DNA of 64,000 nucleotides from positions 28,625 through 92,624 of the forward strand of contig NZ_FOGI01000018.1 in NCBI RefSeq assembly GCF_900111175.1. The letters run 5' to 3'. A program made the position numbers and the translations under genes. Below are positions 1-7,537 of the stretch, in pieces; positions within the stretch are counted from its first letter, which is position 1; each line of letters starts with the position of its first letter. Under the pieces are notes generated by a model. That model had not been told where the DNA came from. It saw nothing but the letters and a program-made list of their open reading frames with translations, and ran no database searches. This stretch comes from Actinokineospora terrae (lineage in GTDB: Bacteria > Actinomycetota > Actinomycetes > Mycobacteriales > Pseudonocardiaceae).

Positions 1-219
1 CGGATCCACTGAGAACCAGTCATCCCCCGTTGCTACCAGCCCCAGCCCCCAACCCACGACCGCTCTCACACGATCGCGTGCACGCGTGACGACCCCGCGA
101 TCGCCGGTCCACGCGCCTACGCGGCCCCCGTCGGCGGTAGATCCTCCACGTCACAAGGATCCGGCACACAACTCAGTGCCCACTGTGGACATCGCGATGC
201 CTGCTGGCACCTCGGGCAC

Positions 220-2466
220 TCATACGCTCTCCTGGATCGACGCGCGTGCGGTGGGTTCACGGTGCTCGGACGGTCCGGGCAAGTTCTCGACATGCGCCAA
301 CAGGCTGTGGCTGTTCGCATCGCGGAAGGCGGCGGCGGCCTCCGTCCAACAGCGGCGGGCCTCGTCACCGCGGCGACCCTGCCACAGGTCCAGGCCCAGG
401 TTCACCCAGGCGACGCCTTCGCGAGAGCGGTCCCCCAGCCAACGGCAGCAGGCGACTGCTTGTCGGTGGGCGGTGATGGCGGCGTTGACCTTGCCCACCC
501 GGCGCAAGGCCGCGCCGAGGTTGTTGGCAGCGGTCGCCTCCCCATGGCGGTCCCCGACCTCGCGGTAAAGGCGAGCGGCCGCGCGGTGGGCGACCTCGGC
601 ACGGGAGGGTTCGCCCGCTTCGCGCAAGGCCAAGCCCAGGTTGTCGTACGCGGTCGCCAAACCCCGGCGATCGCGGAGCCGGGCCATCAGGCTCACCGCC
701 CGGTGGTGCACTCCCACGGCCTCCGTGGATCTGCCCGATTCGCGGAGGGCCAGACCGAGGTTGTTGCAGGCGATGGCCTCTCCGTGGCGATCGCCAGAGG
801 TCTCGGCCAAGGCGCGTGCTTCTTCCTGGGCGCTGATGGCCGCGATCGGGCTCCCCAGGCGCACGAGCGTCACGCCGAGGCTGCTCCACACCATGCCCTC
901 CCGCCACACCTCCCCCATCGCCTGGTAGGCGCCCATGGCGACGTGGTGCGCCTCGTACGCCTCGGGCAGTTGGTCGTTGTGCTGCAACGCCAAGCCGAGC
1001 ACGTCCCACGCGTGTGCCCATACCCCCATGTCCTCCTCGTCCCTCGTGGCACGGGCGGCGGTAGTCGCCACCCGCACCCAGTCAGCGACGTATCGGCGCC
1101 AGGACAGGTACGTGGTCATCGCCTGCGCGAGGCGCGCGCCCAGCGACACGGTGCCGAGGTCCACGCCCCGGCCGACGGCGCTCACCAGGTTGGCGTGCTC
1201 GGCGTCGAACCAGGCCAGGGCCTCGGCGCGATCGGCGAACCGGTGTGGCACGTCGTGGCCGCTCCAGGCGCGCAGGTGCGCGTCGGCGGCGAGCGCGGTG
1301 GCGGTGTAGTGGGCCAGCAGTCGGACGGTCGCAACGGGTTCTGGGTGCGGGCGGGTGCGCGCGTGTTTGCGGATGAGGTCGTGGGCGCGCCAGCGGCGGT
1401 TGACCCTGGCCAGCAGGTGTGCCTGCGTCAGCGTGCGCAGCCGAGCCGTGGCGGTGGTGACCGCGACACCCGCCAGCGCGGCGCACGCCTCGGTGGAGAT
1501 GTCCGGGCCAGGTTCGGCGCACAGCATCAGCAGCAACCGCGCGGCTGCCGGGTCCCGGACTGCCAACCGGTCGACGGAGGCCGCGAACACCGCGGTCAAC
1601 GCGGTCTCACCGTGGGCGAACGAGGTCGCATCAGCCGTCGTCAACTCGGCCGCGAGTTCGGCGGCGGTGAGGTCCGGGTCATCGGCGAGCAACCCTGTGG
1701 CGATCCTGATGGCCAGCGGCAGGCCCGCGCAGACCCGGGCCAGGTCGACGATCCCGCAGTCGGCCGCCCGTCCGTGTTCGCGCAGGGTCCGGTGGAGCAT
1801 CTCGACCGCCGCGTCGATATCGAGGACGTCGAGGGTGAGGAGATGGGCGCCGGGCAGCGACAGCGTGTCGCGGGTGGTCACCACCACACGGTGCGCGCTC
1901 GTCCCCGGTGCCGGGATCAGATCGCGGACCTGCTCGCTGCTGCCTGCGTTGTCCAGCACCAGGAGCACCGATCGGCCCTGGCGCTCCCCGTCGTGCAGAA
2001 CTTGGTGGTACACGGTGGCCTGCTCGTCAGCACCCCCAGGGATCTGGTCATCGTGGACACCGAGCCCACGCAGCAGCGGTGCGAACACCGACTCCGGCCG
2101 CACCGCCTCGTCCGCGCTGTAGCCGCGGAGATCGACGAATAGCACCCCGCCGGGAAACCAGCCGCGCCCTGCGGCGACTGCCGCGACCTGCCGGGCCAGA
2201 GCCGTCTTCCCGATGCCGCCCATGCCTGCGACGGCCGAGAGCACCACCGGCCCGGACGGGGATCGCGGGTTCACCAGATCGAGGAGCCGCCGGACCTCGT
2301 CGTCCCGACCGATCAGTCCATCGGTGGCCTCTGCCGCGCGGATCGCGGTGACGACCGCGACGCCGCCTGCGCGAACACCGTGAACGCCGCCGGTGATCAC
2401 GCCTGCCTGCACCAAGACCCCGTTCACCACACCAAGAGCGAGGTTGACGACCGCATCGGACACCAC
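220..2466 (-). CDS. NB-ARC/TPR STAND ATPase (NLR-like)
   Basis: A 748-residue signal-transduction ATPase of the STAND class. The P-loop GMGGIGKTAL lies at residues 81-90, a Walker B-like LLVLDN follows near residue 170, and an NB-ARC helical/winged region runs to about 400. From about 480 to 720 there are repeated TPR units built on the pattern A..NNLG.ALR..G....A, a protein-binding scaffold. No SARP DNA-binding domain is present, so it is not a complete AfsR. The first 35 residues are Gly/Val rich and contain VLVQAGVITGGVHG, which resembles the RHIM-like amyloid motifs of bacterial NLRs. A GTG start is used; the terminator of the upstream gene sits just before it. A downstream partner would lie outside the window. 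Confidence 0.85.
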   Translation of the reverse strand: MVSDAVVNLALGVVNGVLVQAGVITGGVHGVRAGGVAVVTAIRAAEATDGLIGRDDEVRRLLDLVNPRSPSGPVVLSAVAGMGGIGKTALARQVAAVAAGRGWFPGGVLFVDLRGYSADEAVRPESVFAPLLRGLGVHDDQIPGGADEQATVYHQVLHDGERQGRSVLLVLDNAGSSEQVRDLIPAPGTSAHRVVVTTRDTLSLPGAHLLTLDVLDIDAAVEMLHRTLREHGRAADCGIVDLARVCAGLPLAIRIATGLLADDPDLTAAELAAELTTADATSFAHGETALTAVFAASVDRLAVRDPAAARLLLMLCAEPGPDISTEACAALAGVAVTTATARLRTLTQAHLLARVNRRWRAHDLIRKHARTRPHPEPVATVRLLAHYTATALAADAHLRAWSGHDVPHRFADRAEALAWFDAEHANLVSAVGRGVDLGTVSLGARLAQAMTTYLSWRRYVADWVRVATTAARATRDEEDMGVWAHAWDVLGLALQHNDQLPEAYEAHHVAMGAYQAMGEVWREGMVWSSLGVTLVRLGSPIAAISAQEEARALAETSGDRHGEAIACNNLGLALRESGRSTEAVGVHHRAVSLMARLRDRRGLATAYDNLGLALREAGEPSRAEVAHRAAARLYREVGDRHGEATAANNLGAALRRVGKVNAAITAHRQAVACCRWLGDRSREGVAWVNLGLDLWQGRRGDEARRCWTEAAAAFRDANSHSLLAHVENLPGPSEHREPTARASIQESV

Positions 2467-2470
2467 ACCA

Positions 2471-2502
2471 TGATCCCCCGTCCGCGAGGCGGGAGGGGAT
2501 CA
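2471..2502 (-). terminator. Hairpin terminator of the ArsR-SRPBCC operon
   Basis: TGATCCCC (2471-2478) pairs with GGGGATCA (2495-2502), with a further GC-rich stem inside. It lies 12 bases beyond the stop of the SRPBCC gene and directly before the NB-ARC gene start, separating the two transcripts. Confidence 0.6.
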
Positions 2503-2514
2503 CGGTGGTGATCA

Positions 2515-3003
2515 TCAGGCCTCGGCGAGGATGGTGTCGATCTGGGCCATGGCCAGGCGCATGCCCTCTTCCATGCCCATCTCGGCGAGCTTCTGGAGTT
2601 CGGCGAGCGAGGAGAAGTGGGTCACCGAGGTCATCCTGGTGCCGGTGCCGGTGGGTTCGAGGGTGATCACGGTGTTGGTGGTGGGCATGGTGTCGACGGG
2701 GTTGCCGTCGTTGTCGGCGAAGCCGTCCTCGAACTCGAGGCGGGTCGGGGCGTCGACGGCGGTGACGCGCCACCAGCCGCCCGCCTTCTCGCCCTCGGGG
2801 CCGCTCATGTAGTACGCGGAGCGGCCGCCCACGGTCAGCTCGTGCTCGGTGAAGGTCGCGGGCCAGGTCGGCGGGCCCCACCAGCGCTCCAGCTGACGCG
2901 GGTCCTCCCACACCTGCCACACCCGCTTGACGGGCGCGCCGAACTCCGCGACGAAGGTCAACGTCAACGCCTCGGTGTCCTTGTGGGTGCTGATCACGGT
3001 CAT
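2515..3003 (-). CDS. SRPBCC/AHSA1-like protein
   Basis: A 162-residue START/Bet v1-fold protein of the AHSA1-like (SRPBCC) class; it begins with a fold-typical stretch (GAPVKRVWQVWEDPRQLERWWGP) split across residues 22-44 and ends with the long C-terminal helix EGMRLAMAQIDTILAE. Such proteins bind hydrophobic ligands and are usually encoded behind an ArsR repressor, as here: the ArsR stop is two bases upstream of this ATG, so the pair is a translationally linked operon. The ligand is unknown. Confidence 0.9.
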   Translation of the reverse strand: MTVISTHKDTEALTLTFVAEFGAPVKRVWQVWEDPRQLERWWGPPTWPATFTEHELTVGGRSAYYMSGPEGEKAGGWWRVTAVDAPTRLEFEDGFADNDGNPVDTMPTTNTVITLEPTGTGTRMTSVTHFSSLAELQKLAEMGMEEGMRLAMAQIDTILAEA

Positions 3004-3005
3004 CG

Positions 3006-3356
3006 TCAGGTCCTCTCAGGAGTGTCGTCTTCGGCCAGGATGTCCTCGATGGCCCGGGCGCGGTGCCGCCAGATCTGCTCGTAGGACTCGAGCAGCCTGG
3101 CCACCGTGCGCAGGATGTCCGGGTTTCCCCGCACGAGTTGCTCCCTTCCCCGCCGCTGCTTGGTCACCAGTCCGGCCCGCTCAAGCACCGCCACGTGCTT
3201 CTGCACGGCGGCGAAGCTCATCGCGTACCGCCGAGCCAGCGCCGAGACCGACTGCGGTTCCCGCAGCACCCGCTCCACGATGTCCCGCCGAGTCGCGTCC
3301 GCCAACCCGTGAAACACCCGGTCCGCGTCGGCGTCGCCGAACTGATTTACAACCAC
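3006..3356 (-). CDS. ArsR/SmtB-family transcriptional repressor
   Basis: A 116-residue winged-helix regulator beginning MVVNQFGDADADRVFHGL, with the family sequence LADATRRDIVERVL and recognition region AMSFAAVQKHVAVLERAGLV. The metal-binding ELCVCD motif is absent, which is typical of the ArsR subgroup paired with SRPBCC proteins. The GTG at 3354-3356 was chosen because the family begins VNQ; it has no convincing Shine-Dalgarno and may be leaderless. Its start codon lies inside a perfect palindrome and a second copy lies 41 bp upstream, so the gene is very likely autorepressed together with the SRPBCC gene. Confidence 0.88.
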   Translation of the reverse strand: MVVNQFGDADADRVFHGLADATRRDIVERVLREPQSVSALARRYAMSFAAVQKHVAVLERAGLVTKQRRGREQLVRGNPDILRTVARLLESYEQIWRHRARAIEDILAEDDTPERT

Positions 3357-3365
3357 ACGGTTGTA
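3348..3365. promoter_or_regulatory. ArsR operator 1 (overlaps start codon)
   Basis: Perfect inverted repeat TACAACC-ACAC-GGTTGTA, with seven-base arms and a four-base spacer, covering the GTG start of the ArsR gene. Confidence 0.7.
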
Positions 3366-3390
3366 CGTTAGCCGTGACACTCCTGAAGCG

Positions 3391-3404
3391 CAACCCCCTG
3401 GTTG
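3391..3404. promoter_or_regulatory. ArsR operator 2
   Basis: Second copy of the same palindrome, CAACC-CCCT-GGTTG, with the same four-base spacer. The two centres are 41 bp apart, close to four helical turns, so two dimers could sit on one DNA face. Confidence 0.65.
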
Positions 3405-3436
3405 TAGGTTCTCCCGACCCCACCCCCCACCCCTGA

Positions 3437-3482
3437 ACAACGTCGGCCAACCACACACCCCCAAACAACGTTGGCCAAACAA
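3437..3482. repeat. Short direct repeat with ACAACGTYGGCCAA
   Basis: ACAACGTCGGCCAA near 3437 is repeated as ACAACGTTGGCCAA near 3467, each containing the palindrome TTGGCCAA or a one-base variant. It lies between the ArsR operators and the long hairpin. No function is evident. Confidence 0.4.
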
Positions 3483-3509
3483 CGCTCCTCGGAGTCGCTG
3501 GTGCCAAAC

Positions 3510-3656
3510 TGCTCGATGGGGCGGACTTGTTTTGTGTGGGGGGACGGCACCCGTAGCGTCGCTCACCGTGGCAGGGCCTGCTTGTGGGCCCCTGCTTTGC
3601 GGTTCTGCCCGGGTGTCGTAGGGGCCCCGCGCAGAACAAGTTCGCCCCATCGAGCA
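3510..3656 (+). ncRNA. Long structured hairpin element, possible RNA or MITE-like
   Basis: The arm 3510-3541 pairs with 3625-3656 over 32 consecutive positions, and an inner arm 3544-3553 pairs with 3610-3619 over ten more. Every one of the five non-Watson-Crick positions is a G-U pair when read as a plus-strand RNA. Further inside, GGCAG (3570-3574) can pair with CTGCC (3605-3609). The element lies in a 450-bp non-coding stretch. It could be a transcribed structured RNA or a miniature palindromic mobile repeat; no transposase ends or target duplication are visible. Confidence 0.5.
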
Positions 3657-3816
3657 AAGCTCGAAACTCGCGCCCGAACGCAATGCCGAAGGCGAGCCGT
3701 TGATCGTCGACGCCGCAGGCGAGCACGAGAGCCGCCACCCCCAGCTCAAGATCAAACATGCCCGCCTTACACAGCAGCGCAGCCCCCCAGGTCGGCGAGC
3801 ACCACCGACACACCGA

Positions 3817-4788
3817 TCAGATCGTCACCACCACCTTCCCGCGAACCCGACCGTCCTGCATGTACTGGATGGCGTCGGCGGTCTGTTCCAACGGAAACGT
3901 GCGGTCGATCGCGGCGGTGATGGCGCCCGACGCCGCCAGGTCGGCGAGTTCCCGCAGATCCGCCTGTCGCTCCGAACTCACCAGCGACGTAAGGCGCTGG
4001 CTGACAAACGGGGACATCAGCGGCGCCCACAACCCCCGTTGGAAGCCACCCAGGATGCGGCCGCCGGTCTCGCTGCCGACGATCACCACGCAGCCGCGCG
4101 GGGTCAGTGCCCGGCGGAGGCGGCGCACGGTGCGGTGGCCGCCGGTGTCGATGATGACGTCGTAGCGGTGGCCGCCGTCGGCGATGTCCTGCTTGGTGTA
4201 GTCGAGGACGTCATCCGCACCCAGTTCACGAACCAGGTCGACCTTGCCAGTACCGCAGACACCCGTCACCCGCGCGCCGCGCGCCTTGGCGATCTGCACG
4301 GCGAAGCTGCCCACGCCACCGGACGCGCCGATCACCAGCACGCTCTGGCCGGCCTGGACCTTGGCGTTGTCCCGTAAGGCCTGCAGCGCGGTCAGCGCGG
4401 ACACCGTGGTCGCGGCGGCCTGGACCGGGGTCACGTTCTCCGGGCGCGCGACGAGCTTGGCGGCCTTGGCCGGGGCGAACTCGGCGAACGCGCCCTCGCA
4501 GATGCCGAACACCTCGTCCCCGGGGTGCACGGTCGTCACCGCCGCGCCCACCGACTCGACCCGCCCCGCGACCTCCCGGCCGCGCACCGGCGTCTTCGGT
4601 CTGCGCAGCCCCGTGGCCAGCCGGGCCGGGTACGGCACCCCGGCCATGAGGTGCCAGACGCCGCGGTCCACCCCCGCCGCGTGGACCCGCAGCAGCACCT
4701 CGTCGGCGCCGATGGTGGGCGGGTCGATCTCGGCGACGCGCAGGACGTCGTGCGCCTCGCCGTACTCGTCCTGGACGACCGCTCGCAT
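3817..4788 (-). CDS. Zinc-independent MDR quinone/alcohol oxidoreductase
   Basis: A 323-residue medium-chain dehydrogenase/reductase. The GroES-like half starts MRAVVQDEYGEAHDVLRV and the Rossmann half carries VLVIGASGGVGSFAVQIAKA, the NADP(H) signature of quinone-oxidoreductase-like members. The catalytic and structural cysteines of zinc alcohol dehydrogenases are absent. It is divergent from a TetR regulator, and the shared promoter region holds three copies of a palindrome, so TetR control is very likely. The substrate is probably an alpha,beta-unsaturated carbonyl or quinone (family inference). Confidence 0.9.
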   Translation of the reverse strand: MRAVVQDEYGEAHDVLRVAEIDPPTIGADEVLLRVHAAGVDRGVWHLMAGVPYPARLATGLRRPKTPVRGREVAGRVESVGAAVTTVHPGDEVFGICEGAFAEFAPAKAAKLVARPENVTPVQAAATTVSALTALQALRDNAKVQAGQSVLVIGASGGVGSFAVQIAKARGARVTGVCGTGKVDLVRELGADDVLDYTKQDIADGGHRYDVIIDTGGHRTVRRLRRALTPRGCVVIVGSETGGRILGGFQRGLWAPLMSPFVSQRLTSLVSSERQADLRELADLAASGAITAAIDRTFPLEQTADAIQYMQDGRVRGKVVVTI

Positions 4789-4799
4789 GGTTGGCTCCC

Positions 4800-4843
4800 T
4801 TACGTTGTAAACTTACTTTGTAAGAATGAGGCTTACGACGTAA
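4800..4843. promoter_or_regulatory. Triple TetR operator TTAC-N3-GTAA
   Basis: Three 11-bp palindromes, TTACGTTGTAA (4800-4810), TTACTTTGTAA (4813-4823) and TTACGACGTAA (4833-4843), fill the 56-bp intergenic region between the MDR oxidoreductase and the TetR gene. The last copy abuts the TetR start, so both genes should be repressed from here. Confidence 0.8.
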
Positions 4844-4844
4844 G

Positions 4845-5531
4845 GTGTCAAGTGTGGTGGAGAAACGGACCAGACTCAGCCGGGACCAGGTGCTCGCGGC
4901 GGGCGTCGAGTTGGCGGACGCGGTGGGCATCGAGGCCTTGACCATGCGCAAGCTCGGCGAGGCGCTCGACGTCAAGGCCATGTCGCTCTACCACCACGTG
5001 GCCAACAAGGAGCAACTGCTCGACGGCATGACCGACCTGGTGTTCGCCGAGATCGACCTCCCCGACGACACCGACTGGCGCACCTCGATGCGGGTCCGCG
5101 CCTTCTCCGCGCGCACGGCCATGGGCCGCCACCCGTGGGCGCTGAGGCTGATGGGCTCGCGCACCACCCCCGGCGAGGCCACAGTGCGCCACCACAACGC
5201 CGTCCTCGGTGTCTTACGCCGCGCGGGGTTCCCCCTGGCGCTCGCCGCGCACGCGTTCTCGGTGCTGGATGCCTACATCTACGGCTTCGCCGTGCAGGAA
5301 CAGAGCCTGCCCTTCGACACCGAGGAGGCGCCGACCGAGTTGGCCCAGGCGATCCTCGCCCAGTTCCCCACCGACAGGTACCCGTACCTGGCCGAGTTGA
5401 CCGCGCGCTACGTGGAGAGCCATGACTACAACTACGCCCAGGAGTTCACCTTCGGCCTGGACCTGATCCTCGACGGTCTTGAGAGAGCCCTGACTGTCGG
5501 TGCGGCTGCCTATACTCCCGCCCGCGAGTGA
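4845..5531 (+). CDS. TetR/AcrR-family regulator (TetR C-terminal class)
   Basis: A 228-residue one-domain repressor. The helix-turn-helix covers residues 12-55 (LSRDQVLAAGVELAD ... LTMRKLGEALDVKAMSLYHHV), and the C-terminal half resembles the TetR_C class, with DAYIYGFAVQE. GTG codons at 4845, 4854 and 4857 are all possible starts; the first is used here. Leucine codon 125 (5217-5219) is TTA, rare in such genomes. It faces the MDR oxidoreductase and probably senses its substrate. Confidence 0.88.
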   Translation: MSSVVEKRTRLSRDQVLAAGVELADAVGIEALTMRKLGEALDVKAMSLYHHVANKEQLLDGMTDLVFAEIDLPDDTDWRTSMRVRAFSARTAMGRHPWALRLMGSRTTPGEATVRHHNAVLGVLRRAGFPLALAAHAFSVLDAYIYGFAVQEQSLPFDTEEAPTELAQAILAQFPTDRYPYLAELTARYVESHDYNYAQEFTFGLDLILDGLERALTVGAAAYTPARE

Positions 5532-5541
5532 GGGAGTGGGG

Positions 5542-5922
5542 ATGGCTGGGCGGCGTAAGAAGACCCTGGGTGTCCAGGACGAGGAGTTCTTCGAGATCGT
5601 GGGCGCGTTAGCGGAGGTGACCAGGGCGGAGGGGTCGACTCATAGCTCGTTCAGCGTGAGCGGCCGCAAGTTCGGTTACCACTGGCCGCGCACGCAGACC
5701 GTGGGGCTCAAGCAGACCTTGTCCGAGCAGCTGGCCCTGGTCGCCGAGCGGCCCGACGTGTTCGAGGTCCAGTTCACCTCGGGCGGGTTCGGGTGGGTGG
5801 TGGTCCAGCTCGCCGGGATCGACCGCGACGAGCTGACCGAGCTGGTGTTCGAGGCGTGGCGGCTCACCGCGCCCGAGGACCTGGTGGCAGCGGCTGCCGA
5901 TCCGGCGTCGCGGCGCGGCTGA
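5542..5922 (+). CDS. MmcQ/YjbR-family protein
   Basis: A 126-residue protein of the MmcQ/YjbR (DUF1801-like fold) group, with FSVSGRKFGYHW near the N-terminus and FTSGGFGWVVVQLAGID followed by ELTELVFEAWRLTAP at the end, the usual layout of the family. The ATG at 5542 is preceded by GGGAGTGGGG. Codon 23 (5608-5610) is TTA. The last 59 bases overlap, tail to tail, the 3' end of the flavin monooxygenase on the other strand. Function in the family is unproven. Confidence 0.8.
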   Translation: MAGRRKKTLGVQDEEFFEIVGALAEVTRAEGSTHSSFSVSGRKFGYHWPRTQTVGLKQTLSEQLALVAERPDVFEVQFTSGGFGWVVVQLAGIDRDELTELVFEAWRLTAPEDLVAAAADPASRRG

Positions 5923-7408
5923 AGGTCATCTCCCGGGTGATCGGCGTGCGGCGCAGCGTCAGGGTGTCCAGCACGTAGTTCATGGTCGGCCGCCACGGCA
6001 GCCGTGAACCCTGCCTGGGCAGTTCGGCCAACCCGCGCTGCACATAACCCGCGGTCAGGTTCACGAACGGCTCCTCGGTGACCCCGGGGGGCGGCGCGGA
6101 CGGCGTGGCGACGTCGTAGGCGTGGTCGGACATGTGGCGCAGCAGCCGGTCGAGGTAGCCGGCGACGAGGTCGAGCTTCAGCGTCCAGGTGGCGTTGGTG
6201 TAGCCGAGCACGTAGACCATGTTCGGCACCCCGGCCAGCATCATGCCCAGGTAGGTCATGGTGTCGGTGGTGCGCACCGGCCTGCCGTCGACCGACAGCT
6301 CGGCCCCGCCGAACAGGCCCAGGTTGAACCCGGTCGCGGTGACCAGGATGTCGGCGAGGACCACCTTGCCCGAGGTCAGCCGCACGGCGCCGTGGTCGAA
6401 CCCGGCGATCGTGTCGGTCGCCACGGTGGCCCGGCCCGAGCCGAGCGCCGTGAAGAAGTCGCCGTCCGGGACCATGCACATCCGCTGGTCCCACGGCCCG
6501 TAGCGCGGGTTGAAGTGCTCGTCGACCGGATAGCCCGCGGGCAGCGCGGCCACCGCCGCCTTGCGCAGCATCCGCCGCACGAGCTCGGGTCGGCGCTGGC
6601 TGAGCTGGTAGAACGCCATCGCCGTGGCGATGTTGCGCCACCGGACCACCCGGTGGCCCAGCCCGCCGGGCAGCAGCCGGGCCAGCCTGGGCGCGAGCGT
6701 GTCCGCGGACGGCAAGGACAGGACGTAGCTGGGCGAGCGCTGCACCATCGTCACGTGCGCGGCGTCGCGGGCCAGCGCGGGCACCAGGGTCACCGCGGTC
6801 GCACCGCTGCCGAGCACGACCACGCGCTTGCCCGCGTAGTCGAGGTCCTCTGGCCACGCCTGCGGGTGCACGACCTGGCCGCCGAACTCGGCGATCCCGG
6901 GCAGGTCGGGTTTGAAGCCGCCGTCGTTTCGGTAGTAGCCGCCGCACATGAGCAGGAACGAGCAGGTCAGCGCGACTTCGGCGCCGTCGTGGTCGATCCG
7001 AAGCTCCCACCGCGCCCGCTCGGAGTCCCAGTTCGCGGCGACCAGCCGGTGCCGCAGCCGGACCTCGTCGAGCACCCGGTACTCGCGGGCGGTCTCGCGC
7101 ACGTAGTCCAGGATCTCCGCTCCCCCGGGCATCGTCTCCGCGCGCGCCCACGGCCGGAACCGGTACCCCAGGGTGTGCATGTCCGAGTCCGACCGCACAC
7201 CGGGGTAGCGGAACAGGCTCCACGTGCCGCCGGTCTCGTCCCGCGCCTCCAGCAGGGTGAACGTCGTCCCCGGTCGCTTGGTCCGCAGGTGACACGCCAT
7301 CCCGATCCCCGACAGCCCAGCGCCGACGATCACCACATCCAGGTGCTCCACGGCGGTGTAGCTTGCCCGCACCGGCCGCCGCGGGCCAATCAAGTCCAGT
7401 GTGGACAT
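5864..7408 (-). CDS. Flavin-containing Baeyer-Villiger-type monooxygenase
   Basis: A 514-residue FAD/NADPH enzyme. The FAD motif GAGLSGIG is near residue 31, followed by GGTWSLFRYPGVRSDSD, and the NADPH motif VVLGSGATAV is near residue 190. TATGFN near residue 350 completes the class B monooxygenase pattern. The fingerprint FxGxxxHxxxWP is represented by FGGQVVHPQAWP. The ATG at 7408 was chosen because it gives the normal N-terminal distance to the FAD motif; a much longer open frame upstream is spurious. It ends by overlapping the MmcQ-like gene by 59 bp and is divergent from the amidohydrolase. Confidence 0.9.
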   Translation of the reverse strand: MSTLDLIGPRRPVRASYTAVEHLDVVIVGAGLSGIGMACHLRTKRPGTTFTLLEARDETGGTWSLFRYPGVRSDSDMHTLGYRFRPWARAETMPGGAEILDYVRETAREYRVLDEVRLRHRLVAANWDSERARWELRIDHDGAEVALTCSFLLMCGGYYRNDGGFKPDLPGIAEFGGQVVHPQAWPEDLDYAGKRVVVLGSGATAVTLVPALARDAAHVTMVQRSPSYVLSLPSADTLAPRLARLLPGGLGHRVVRWRNIATAMAFYQLSQRRPELVRRMLRKAAVAALPAGYPVDEHFNPRYGPWDQRMCMVPDGDFFTALGSGRATVATDTIAGFDHGAVRLTSGKVVLADILVTATGFNLGLFGGAELSVDGRPVRTTDTMTYLGMMLAGVPNMVYVLGYTNATWTLKLDLVAGYLDRLLRHMSDHAYDVATPSAPPPGVTEEPFVNLTAGYVQRGLAELPRQGSRLPWRPTMNYVLDTLTLRRTPITREMTFSRAATPDRQPLPPGPRAR

Positions 7409-7537
7409 GCGGGGCCTTGGTCCTGAGCGCACCCTTGTTGTCCGCGGCCGCACGAGGACGCACGGGGGCGTTCTGCGCGGGTCGCGGTGCCCGAACACTG
7501 GCGGGACCCCGACCGCTGTCCACCAGGAGTGCGCACC

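Noticed and set aside
262..2142. A 626-codon open frame on the plus strand opposite the NB-ARC gene.
   Set aside because: It is an antisense shadow of a high-GC gene; its translation is Gly/Arg/Gln-rich with no domain, while the minus strand has a P-loop and TPRs.
3357..3755. Upstream extension of the ArsR frame to 3755.
   Set aside because: It runs through the operators and the long hairpin and has no family match; the conserved N-terminus begins at 3356.
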